Below are positions 55,480 to 64,000 of a stretch of DNA of 64,000 nt, piece after piece. The stretch is from positions 595,104-659,103 of the forward strand of contig QANU01095819.1 of the NCBI GenBank assembly GCA_003254905.1, given 5' to 3'. The notes under the pieces are model-generated. The model was not told the origin of the DNA, searched no databases, and saw only the letters and a list, made by a program, of their open reading frames with translations. The stretch is from Nissolia schottii. Its lineage: Eukaryota > Streptophyta > Magnoliopsida > Fabales > Fabaceae. The stretch's first letter is position 1. Each line of letters starts with the position of its first letter. The position numbers and the translations under genes are program-made.

Positions 55480-57290
55480 AAAGAGATTATGTAACAACAG
55501 ATCTTCGGACGTCTCTGAACTTATACATACAGATATTTGTGGTTATTCCCTATGGGTTCATGGAATAGTCATACAGTACATTATTAAGTTCATAGACATT
55601 TTTTCTTCTTTGGTCATCTTTATCTCCTTTATGAAAAGTTTCAGTAACTAGACATATTCAAGTCCCTTAAGCCTAAGTTAAAATTAACTTTGCAAAACCA
55701 TTAAGACTATCAAATCTAACTATGGTGGTAAATGTCACGGTAGGTACAATGGATCAGGAGAAACTTTCATGAATAAAAGTTGCAGCTTACATCTTTAACA
55801 AAGGTCCAACTAAAGTAGTGATCAAAACCCCTTATGAATTGACAAAGAGTCAATAAGACATTTAGACATTTGGGATTGTCTAGCTAAGACAAGGCTTTTT
55901 AAGGCCAAATATAAAAAAAAAAAGACTAGACTCAAGAACAGTTAACATTTATTTTGTTGGATATTTAGAGGATTTCAAGGGGTATAAGTTTTATATGTGA
56001 TCCCACAACTAGATCAATTTTGATAACGAATGCACAGTTCTTTAAGGATTGATGAGTCTGGGTGGAAGAATAAAATTAAAGACTTTGTCTTTAAAGAGGA
56101 ATCTATCCCCACTCAAGATCAACGAGTTATTCTTGAAGAAAACACTCAACAACCTTAAAAACAAATGCCATTAAGGAAATGCACTAAAGACATAAGAATT
56201 TCTAAGGACTAGTAATTGTATCATGTTCGATTGAAGGACCCTTTTATGACAATAATGGCATTAGTGGTGACCTCTAATCTTAAGGTACATTAGACGGATA
56301 TAATGATTGTGTTTCTCAATGGTGACATTGATGAGATAATTTACATGTTGCAACCAGAAAATTGTGTGTCGAGAGATACAAAGAACATGGTTTGCAAATT
56401 AAAGGAATCCATCTATGTTCTTAAGCAAACCTTTATCAACGGTATTACAAATTTTATCAAGTTATTATCTCATTTGGTTTAAATATCAATGTAGTTGATG
56501 ATTGTACATACCTTAAGTTCAGTAGGAGCATATCTATATTTTCAAGCATTTACAAAAATTTGACATGCATAACTGCAGATCAAAAGAAACCCTTGTTGTT
56601 AAAAGAGACAAGCCTAGTCTCATTCAACGCCCTAAGAATGGTTTAAAACTAAAGAAATACAAAAGTTTTCCTATGCTTCGGCAATAGGAATTATAATGTG
56701 TTAAGTTTGTACATGTATGTATATTGTGTACAATTTTTTGTTTTTTTTTTGTGTTAAGCAAATATTTGAGCAATTCAAATGGATCATCAGATAATAGCCA
56801 TACGGTTCTTACCGTATCTTAAGAGAACAAAACACTTCATGTTCACATACAGAAAGTCGAATTAGGTAGAGATCATTAAGGATTCTGACTTTGACTTTGG
56901 TGGATGCCAAAATAATCATAGATCCAATTCAAGCTATATTTATATGCTTGGTGGAGAAGCTATCTTGAAGAGTGCTAAGCAGACACTCATTGCTTCCTCT
57001 ACCATTGCAGTTGGTTTAATTGCTTGTTATGAGGCATCCAATTATGTAAAATGACTGCAGAGTTTTTTCATAAGAGCTGCAAATTATGGATGAAACTAAA
57101 AGACCATGAAGTTGTATTGTGACAATATTTCAACAGTCATATATAAAGAAAGAATTTAGAGTGGTCAATTGTCTGTAGAGCATATTCGCACAAACTACAA
57201 GGTTCTGGATCCGCTCACTAAGGAACTACCACTCAAGGTCTTTCATGAGCATAATGCTCATATGGGTGTAATATCATTTTAATGATATGA
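55480..57290 (+). pseudogene. Copia pol remnants, unit 1 (integrase, reverse transcriptase, RNase H)
   Basis: Translated pieces match Copia pol in the expected order. Integrase is at about 55495-56090 (SDVSELIHTDICG, AAYIFNKGPTKVVIKTPYEL). Reverse transcriptase is at about 56210-56470 (FLNGDIDEIIYMLQPEN, KNMVCKLKESIYVLKQ). RNase H is at about 56890-57290 (DSDFDFGGCQNNHRS, SAKQTLIASSTIA, DPLTKELPLKVFHEHNAHMG). Frames shift and stop repeatedly and the catalytic regions are broken, so no functional protein is possible. No clear gag was identified in the 53.9-55.4 kb leader. Confidence 0.82.
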
Positions 57291-57697
57291 TGGATTAGTG
57301 AGAGTGTGCATTGGGATGCTCATTTATGTTAGACAAGTCTTATGTTTAAGGATATTTTTTCTGCAGAAATAAAGTATTCAATTATTTTATTTTCACTCTG
57401 AATTATTTTGATCTCACAAAGAATAAAGTTAGACTAGTTGGAAATAGACACGAATGTGATCATTTTATATGTAATTTTCATGTTACTCATCCAAACTTGA
57501 CCTATGTCATTGAGTATATTAGTATGGTGATTATTGTGGTTTAGTCACAACTTTAATGCAATGAAAGTTGCGGTAGTTCCATCACTGATATATGAGATGG
57601 ACCAGATTGTTTAAGTAATTAAATAGAAATAACATTGAGATGTGCACTTGAAGTTTATTTTGTGATATGATTATCTTGAGATAATATATATAACTCA

Positions 57698-57707
57698 AGT
57701 GGGAGAT
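57698..57707 (+). promoter_or_regulatory. Polypurine tract of Copia unit 1
   Basis: AAGTGGGAGAT immediately precedes LTR B and suits plus-strand priming. Unit 2 has AAGTGGGAGGT just before LTR C. Confidence 0.7.
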
Positions 57708-57742
57708 TGTTAGGAAATATATTTCCTTAATCTAATTTTTGT

Positions 57743-57778
<36 letters not shown>

Positions 57779-58194
57779 CGAATATAATCATATTAAGTAT
57801 TTTTACGACTTATAATATGGTGATCTCACTAATGTTTAACGAAATTAAATAAAGGAATAAGTCTGACTACTTTATTAATTTGGACCCAAAATGGGTAATA
57901 GTCGTTCTACCTCTATTTTTTATTGGTTTTTAGGGTCCATTAGCCAATTATAAACAGGTAAGGAGGATTTTGGTCTCCAATATACCAAAATCACTTTGTT
58001 GTTTCCTTCCCCATCAAAAGAGCTACACTCAAGCCCTAATAAAAGATTCGAAGATTTCGGTTGAGGAATATTAAGAACTGCATATTCAAACATCAATCGT
58101 TCTTAAGAATTCATGTACGCTTTTGCATCTAGTCTATTTTTTTCATGATTTAACGTGGATAGTCTTGGAGTCATCAAATTAAGAATCTATAACA
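57708..58194 (+). repeat. Copia LTR B (shared central LTR)
   Basis: Runs from TGTTAGGAAATATATTTCCT to ..GAATCTATAACA, followed two bases later by an intact primer site. It serves as 3' LTR of unit 1 and 5' LTR of unit 2. A TA microsatellite at about 57748-57774 is expanded relative to LTRs A and C. No target duplication flanks it. Confidence 0.85.
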
Positions 58195-58196
58195 AG

Positions 58197-58210
58197 TGGT
58201 ATCAGAGCCA
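58197..58210 (+). promoter_or_regulatory. Primer binding site of Copia unit 2 (initiator tRNA-Met type)
   Basis: TGGTATCAGAGCCA matches the complement of the 3' end of plant initiator tRNA-Met, the usual primer for Copia elements. Its position fixes the LTR end at 58194. Confidence 0.85.
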
Positions 58211-58607
58211 ACCATTGTTGAATCATTGAAAAATAAGGATTCTAAATAATAATAATAATAATAATAATAATAATTAGTTTTAATTTTGATGATGTTTGAA
58301 TTTTGGTTTAACTTGAACGTAAATTGAATTTTGGATATACCATGGATTCAATTTTTTCTTATTCGGTGAGGAAGCCTTCGTAACGATGCTTATAGAATAA
58401 GGATTCCTTTTTCTATCCATAGATAATAATGCTATATATGAATGTTACATGTATGTATTGATTTTGTTTTAATTGAATTCACTGTTATTGATAATATTTG
58501 TTTTGATCATTATATTAAATATTAAAACAGTATTGGATTAGCGACACAATTGGATAGGATGAAGGATTTGGAATTATCCATTTAGATGATGTATAATGGT
58601 AAAGATT

Positions 58608-60153
58608 TTTAAGCACTCCGTACCAATCATTGCTTGTTTCATCATTATTAGAATATTCACCATTGACACAAACACCACAATCGTTTGTCTTTTGAGTAGC
58701 TGCACATTTAGATGTGTAAAACTTGTATCCATTAACAAAATAAATGGATCAACTAATCGCTTTGTTCATCGGTTCCCATGTCAAACTCATCAAGTTACTA
58801 TCGTTACTAGAATAATTTTGCACCTAAAAAAAATACATTTTAAAAGTAAGTTAAACTTAATTGATTATGATATAAATTCTTTTGTTTGGTTAAAGTATAT
58901 AATATAAAGAAGTTAAACACATACATAATTTGAAAACCACGACGGAAACATTCGATCGGAGCATTGATCACCAAATTCTCATTGAAACATCCTGAAAACA
59001 TGCATAAATGGTAACGATAAGAACAAATAAGGATCTTTCATGCACATTCAAGGAGGCAAATTATATAATGTAACGATAATAGGCCAACATGAGTACAATT
59101 TACTGAATTGATTGTTAGGAGCAAATCCATCTGAACAAAGACCTAATCTGACATTTCGAGGTTCTGCGGCGAAGTGGGGATAAACTCGGTCGAAGTGTTA
59201 CCATGCTTCTCTATGAGACGGGTGAGTCATGCGAACATCATTTCTCTTATTCTAAAAATACCATCTCATGTGCGATGCTGAACTCATTGAGGCAAACAAT
59301 CTTTTAAGTCTTGGGATTAATAGCAAATAATGCATTCTTTTATAAGGAACATTCTTGTATCTCCCTGGACCAACTCTCTTAGGTTTAAACGAAGCAGTGC
59401 CACAAAATTTGCATTTAGTTAAGGTCGTATCATCCATATAGTACAACATACAAATTGTTCGACAACAGTCAATCTTTATGGACTGCAAGCCAAGTTTAGA
59501 GAAAATATTTTTGGCTTGATAAAAGTTTGTCGGTATTTCATTATTCGGCGGTGTTAGTTCTTTGAAGAACGAAAGCAACTGATCAAATGATCTCTCAGAT
59601 TAATTAGCCTCTGACTTCATAGTCAACATCCTAACTGCCACAGATAATTTTGAATGGACAGATCATTCTCATATCAGAGTAGTTGTTTCTTCTAATAAAC
59701 TATAAAAGTTTTTAGCATCCGTATTAGGTTCTCCGTCAAGCATATTACTGTCGAAGGCATCGTTATTTATGCAAATCTATCATTATTATTAAATTGGAAA
59801 TTTTCTGTTTCATCATCTTGTTCAATACGTGTGTAACTTGTACTTCCCCCTTCGTAATGCAACCTACCGAACTCATTGACACCATAAACATCCACCTCTC
59901 CGTGGTCGGTCCATATCCAGTAATGTGGCTCAAACCCATTCTTATATAGAGACATTCTAACCATTTCAACATCCAATATTCTACAGCACTTGCACAAAGA
60001 ACTAGGACATCTAATGTTTTGCTCTACCATATACTGATGAATAGTTGTAACGATCTGACAAAAGTAGTCGACGCTCTCAAAATTTTTTGGCTTTATCACT
60101 CCTCGGTTCCTGTAGTATCTATCGTACATCCAAAATCTATTCGACGTAATCAT
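58608..60153 (-). pseudogene. CACTA TNP2-like transposase pseudogene (truncated)
   Basis: The N-terminal transposase-associated domain reads from 60153 (WMYDRYYRNRG, IRCPSSLCKC, HYWIWTDHGE). After a degraded stretch come KLSVAVRMLTMKSEAN followed by a stop, then the frame 59578-59252 (LTPPNNEIPTNFYQAK, LYYMDDTTLTKCKFCG, RLFASMSSASHMRW). Further downstream on the minus strand, AEPRNVRLGLCSDGFAP and IIVTLYNLPP are followed by stops. The last part (58830-58608) resembles the DUF4216-like region of CACTA ORFs (FVNGYKFYTS, NDWYGVL) and is cut off by the deletion junction. Sequence between the DUF4216-like part and the transposase is shorter than usual, so internal loss is likely. There are several in-frame stops, so it is not functional. 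Confidence 0.82.
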
Positions 60154-60899
60154 TTTTCCATAAATCCTACATGCATGTTACACAATTAATGGACATGAAC
60201 TTAATGATTTTAATTACTTTAATCTTCTTATTATACATTAATTCCACACAATATTTCCTTAACCGTTCTACAACATAGACCCTCCAATCTCCGCAAACAA
60301 CATATAATCACCTTTGTCAGCACATCAATTCAAACAATATTGAAAAGAAACGCTAAGCGTTCCTTCCCCCAATCCAGCCATACAACTCCAATCCTACAAC
60401 TCTAACTTAATAAATTAAGTTTCTATCCTAGTAATAATTAAGTTAAAGACATACCTAATTGCCGTTGCAAACTTTGATAATTGTTTGAGCAATCTCCTCG
60501 TTCAATCTCCTTTAATCTTCAATCTCGCAATTAATTACTAATTATTAAAAATTAAAATAATTAAGAAAATTAATTAACATTATTTTAATAAATCAAATAA
60601 CAATTAATATTAACCTAGCAATGGCAGCAGCTGGGTGGTGGCAGCAGCAAGGAGGCAGTGGCGGTGGTGGCAGCAACAAGGTGGTAGCAAGGAGTGGAAG
60701 TTGGTGGAGGAGGAGGTAGTGGAAGTTGACAGGGGTGGGGATTGTAGAGGATGATGGTGGCGCGGTGGAGGTGATGGAAGTTGTCGAAAGTTGTGGCAGT
60801 GGTAGTGGTGAGGGAAGAGAAGGGAGGAAGGGAAGAGAGGAAGAAAAAGAAGAAGAGAAAAGAAAATGGGAAAGAGAAAGGAAATTCGACTAAGTGTCG
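60154..60899. other. CACTA 5' non-coding region with GGT/GGA-rich low-complexity block
   Basis: Lies between the transposase start and the subterminal repeats. Bases 60620-60860 are strongly purine-rich on the plus strand (GGTGGTGGCAGCA.., then GAAGAGAGGAAGAAAAAG). The open frame across it on the minus strand (60974-60615) is a composition artefact. It is probably the transposon's leader. Confidence 0.55.
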
Positions 60900-61640
60900 G
60901 GTCTGGACATTACCGTTGGACATGACCGATGGTAAGTGTACAGTCCGATGGTAATAACGATGTACAAAACACAACGTTTATTAGAACTATTACTGTCGGA
61001 CATGTCCAATGGCAACAAGTATCCCAAAACGTTGCGTTTTATATTCGAAGCTTACCGTCGTTTCATGAAAATTATTTGACTGTACCCAAATAAGTGGCAC
61101 TAAATTTTGGTGCCAAAATATTTCTGTTACCGTCGGCTTAACCATCACCGACGATAACCATTTTACCAAACACAATGTTCCATGTCGAATACAAAACGCA
61201 GCATTTAGGACGTACATTACTGTCAAATACATCCGACGGTAATACCCTATACACTAAATCCAATGACATTATGCAAAACGTGTCGTTTAGGACGTACCTT
61301 ACTATCGGATATGTCCGCCGGTAACGTATGTGACTGTTTCGATTGTGGTGAAGATGTGACAGTTTATATTGGTGGAAATTTACCGTCGGCTTTGTTCGAC
61401 GGTAATGTCTTTTATTTTTTTTAACAAACCTCATATTTGTATTGTCGGTACAGACCGACGATATGTTTTTCGCTCCCTTTCCCACAAATATTTATCGTTT
61501 CTCTTACAGTCGACTCGCGTGTCCGATGGTAACCTGACGCCTCTACCCCATTTTTTTATGAGTGAACAAGTTACCGTCAGAGGTATTTTCGTCGCCGGCC
61601 TCTGGTCTGACAGTAATGACTAGACAGTAATAGACTGCTT
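60900..61640. repeat. CACTA subterminal repeats (CCGTCGGACATGTCCGACGGTAA type)
   Basis: Variants of TACCGTCGG and CCGACGGTAA recur in both orientations about every 30-90 bases: TTACCGTTGGACATGACCGA near 60910, CTGTCGGACATGTCC near 60992, TTACCGTCGGCTTAACC near 61130, ACATCCGACGGTAA near 61228, and TATGTCCGCCGGTAACG near 61312. GTTTAGGACGTACCTTACT-like segments also repeat. Such repeats are the usual transposase-binding sites near CACTA ends. Confidence 0.82.
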
Positions 61641-61650
61641 TCTTGTAGTG

Positions 61651-62890
61651 AAAGAGGAATCTATCCCCAATCAAGATCAACAAGTTATTCTTGAAGAACA
61701 AACTCAACGACCTCAAAAACTAATGTCATTAAAGAAATACACTAAAGATATAAGAATTTATTGGGTCTAATGATTGTATCATAATAGGTTGAAGGACCCT
61801 TTTAGGACAATAATGACATTAGTGGTGACTTCTGATCTTAGGATACATTGATATAATGATTGTGTTTCTCAATGGTGACATCGATGAGATGATTTACATG
61901 TTGTAACCAGAAAACTATGTGTTGAGAAATGCAAAGAACATGGTTTGCAAATTAAAGAAATCCATATATGTTCTTAAGCAAACCTTTATCAATGGGATTA
62001 CAAATTTCATAAAGTTATTATCTCATTTGGTTTAAAGATCAATGTGGTTGATGATTGTACATACCTTAAGTTCAGTGGGAGCATGTCTTTATTTTCAACC
62101 ATTTACAGAAATTTTGCATGCATAACTGCAGATCAAAAGAAACCTCTGTTGTTAAAGGAGACAAGCTTAGTCTCATTCAATGCCCTAAGAATGATTTAAA
62201 ACTATAGAAATACAGAAGTTTTCCTATGCTTCGACAATTGGAATTCTAATTTATGCTTAATTTTGTACATGTACGGATATTGCATACAATTTTTTTTTGG
62301 GTTAAGCAAATATTTGAGCAATTCAAATGGACCATCGGATAGTTTCAAATGGATCATTAGATGGCAGCCGATCATCGGATGGCAGCCATAAGGTTTTTAC
62401 AGTATCTTTAGAGAACAAAAAACTTCATGTTCATATACAAGAAGTCGAATTAGGTAGAGATCATTAAGGATTCAGACTTTGACTTTGGTGGATGCCAAAA
62501 TAGTCATAGATCCAATTCAAGCTATATTTATATGCTTGGTGGAGAAGCTATTTGGAAGAGTGCTGAGCAGACACTCATTGCTTCCTCTACCATTGTAATT
62601 AGTTTAATAGCTTGTTATGAGGCATCCAATTATGTAAAATGACTGCAGACTTTTGTCATAAGAGCTGCAAATTATGAGTGAAACTGAAAGATCATTAAGT
62701 TGTATTGTGACAGTATTTCAATAGTCATATATAAAGAAAGAATTTAGAGTGGTCAATTGTCTGTAGAGCATATTAGCACAAACTACAAGGTTTTGGATCC
62801 GCTCACTAAGGAACTACCATCCAAGGTCTTTTATGAGCATAATGCTCATATGGGTGTAATATCATTTTAATGATATGATGGATTAGTGAG
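61651..62890 (+). pseudogene. Copia pol remnants, unit 2 (reverse transcriptase to RNase H)
   Basis: Picks up exactly at AAAGAGGAATCTATCCCC, matching unit 1 at 56093. It continues co-linearly through reverse transcriptase (LNGDIDEMIYML near 61872) to RNase H (DSDFDFGGCQNSHRS near 62475; DPLTKELPSKVFYEHNAHMG near 62798). Stops and shifts are present. A local duplication of GATGGCAGCC occurs near 62353 and 62378. Confidence 0.8.
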
Positions 62891-63295
62891 AGTGTGCATT
62901 TGAATGCTCATTTATGTTAGACGAGTCTTATGTTTAAGGATATTTTTTCTATAGAAATAAAGTATTCAATTATTTTATTTTCACTCTGAATTATTTTGAT
63001 CTCACAACGAATAAAGCTAGACCAATTGGAAATAGACATGAATGTGATCATTTTATATGTAATTTTCATGTTACTCATCCAAACTCTATGTCGTTGAATA
63101 TATTAGTATGGTGATTATTGTGGTTTAGTCACAACTTTAATGCGATGAATTAAAGTTGCGGTAGTTCCATCACTGATATATGAGATGGACCAAATTGTTT
63201 AAGTAATTAAATAGAAATAGCATTCAAATGTGCACTTAAAGTTTATTTTGTGATATGATTATCTCGGGACAATATATATAACTCAAGTGGGAGGT

Positions 63296-63717
63296 TGTTA
63301 GGAAATATATTTCCTTAATCTAATTTTTATGGGATATATATATAATTACTAATATAATCATATTAGCTTTTTTTTATGACTTATAATATGTTGATCTCAC
63401 TAATGTTTAACGAAATTAAGTAAAGGAATAAGTCAGACTACTTTATTGGTTTGGACTCGAATTGGGTAATAGTCGCTCCAACTGTTTTTTTTTTTGCTGT
63501 TAGGGTTTTATGGGAACCATTAGCTAATTATAAATAGGTAAGGAGAGTTTTGGTTTTCAATATACCAAAATCACTTTGTAGTCTCCTTCCCCATCAAAAG
63601 TGTTGCGCGATTCAAAGATTTTGGTTGAGGAAGACCAAGAACTGCATATTCAAAGATAAATTATTCTTAGGAATTCAGGTAGCTTTTGCATCTAATCTAT
63701 TTTTTTCGCATCTAACA
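63296..63717 (+). repeat. Copia LTR C (3' outer LTR), with 3'-end deletion
   Basis: Runs from TGTTAGGAAATATATTTCCT to ..CGCATCTAACA, then the target copy CTTCG. It lacks about 45 bases near the 3' end that LTRs A and B have (the segment with GTGGATAGTCTTGGAG), and about 20 bases near 63605. The terminal ATCTAACA fits the ATCTATAACA end of LTR B. Confidence 0.82.
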
Positions 63718-63722
63718 CTTCG

Positions 63723-64000
63723 TTTTCATTTACATTCTCATCATATTTTTTGTTTATGGCTGTTGAAAAGTTTGTGTACGTCAGTTCAAAAGTTTGTGCA
63801 TATGCTTTAAAATGTTTATGCATGGTAAAAAGTGAGTCAACGTGCTTAGAGTATGAATGGCGAGATGGAGAGGGAATACGACAATTACTTTTTGCTATTA
63901 AATGCGTCGCAAATTCGGTTTGATTTGATTTCGTATTTGAAAAAGTTTGTGCATATAGTAGAAAAAGTTTATGCATGTATATGTAAAAATTTGTACATTT
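63723..64000. repeat. Interrupted AAAAGTTTGTGCATAT-type repeat beyond the Copia insertion
   Basis: AAAAGTTTGTGTACGTC, AAAAGTTTGTGCATATGC, AAAATGTTTATGCATGG, AAAAAGTTTGTGCATATAGT and AAAAAGTTTATGCATGTAT recur here. The same motif occurs before the Copia element (53300-53350). The window ends inside this repeat. Confidence 0.6.

Larger units (their letters stand above)
58608..61650 (-). mobile_element. Truncated CACTA (En/Spm) DNA transposon inside Copia unit 2
   Basis: The intact terminus is at 61650: read on the minus strand it is CACTACAAGAAAGCAG, the standard CACTA end. Subterminal inverted repeats fill about 60900-61640, and TNP2-type transposase remnants follow at 60153-58608. The other terminus is missing: at about 58601-58608 the sequence jumps directly into Copia leader. 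Compared with unit 1, Copia sequence equivalent to about 54267-56092 is absent, so one deletion removed the far CACTA end and about 1.8 kb of Copia. Confidence 0.83.
53376..63717 (+). mobile_element. Tandem Ty1/Copia retrotransposon composite: LTR-internal-LTR-internal-LTR, decayed
   Basis: Three related LTRs beginning TGTTAGGAAAT lie at 53376, 57708 and 63296, all in the same direction. They enclose two internal regions. The target duplication CTTCG occurs only at the outer ends (53371-53375 and 63718-63722), so the whole is one insertion locus. Internal 1 (53860-57707) has a leader, integrase, reverse transcriptase and RNase H remnants and a polypurine tract. Internal 2 (58195-63295) shares the leader and the RT-to-polypurine part, but its middle is replaced by a CACTA fragment (58608-61650). 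All coding frames are broken. The order of pol domains (integrase before RT) marks it as Copia. The tandem state probably arose by unequal recombination between LTRs. Confidence 0.85.

Noticed and set aside
60615-60974. 119-codon minus-strand frame rich in Pro, Ser and Phe
   Set aside because: Generated by a purine-rich low-complexity stretch in the CACTA leader.
63550-63976. Overlapping frames on both strands at the right end
   Set aside because: They span the LTR border and the AAAAGTTTGTGCATAT repeat and have no protein-like character.

Overview
This is nuclear DNA from a flowering plant, very probably a legume (Fabaceae, close to soybean or its relatives). The signs are intron-rich genes with GT-AG splice sites, AT-rich introns and spacers, legume-like protein sequences, and plant transposons (Copia, CACTA, hAT and MULE-type MITEs, a solo LTR). 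I rebuilt the gene models by joining exons by hand. In all seven the exon lengths sum to a whole number of codons and the protein reads through.

Layout. (1) 1.46-3.74 kb, + strand: strictosidine-synthase-like protein, 4 exons, 407 aa. (2) 4.23-12.43 kb, + strand: mitochondrial electron-transfer-flavoprotein:ubiquinone oxidoreductase (ETFQO), 18 exons, 621 aa. (3) 12.95-18.1 kb: a gene-free, satellite-like array of ~175-bp units that switches orientation near 16.54 kb, giving a large imperfect inverted repeat. (4) 18.1-24.2 kb: MITEs and a nested insertion, a 3.5-kb solo LTR inside a MULE-type element. (5) 24.6-28.1 kb, - strand: a small NFD6-like organellar protein with three possible alternative C-terminal exons. 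(6) 29.4-32.3 kb, - strand: group I bZIP factor (VIP1/RF2a type), 429 aa. (7) 35.2-38.2 kb, - strand: mitochondrial glyoxalase II, 329 aa, with a GC-AG intron. (8) 41.9-45.9 kb, - strand: DUF936 protein, 759 aa. (9) 50.8-51.9 kb, - strand: ribosomal protein eL38, 69 aa. (10) 53.4-63.7 kb: a decayed Copia retrotransposon in the tandem form LTR-internal-LTR-internal-LTR. Its second unit carries a truncated CACTA transposon. The same target duplication (CTTCG) lies at the two outer ends only.

The genes are unrelated housekeeping or regulatory loci and do not form a pathway. ETFQO and glyoxalase II, and probably the NFD6-like protein, act in mitochondria, but plant gene order gives no reason to link them. 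The most informative parts are the repeats: the inverted satellite-like array, the solo LTR whose target site can be compared with an uninterrupted relative elsewhere in the window, and the tandem Copia/CACTA composite. I found no tRNA, rRNA, CRISPR or known miRNA gene. No clearly new biological system is demonstrated; the inverted array is the best candidate for an undescribed feature.
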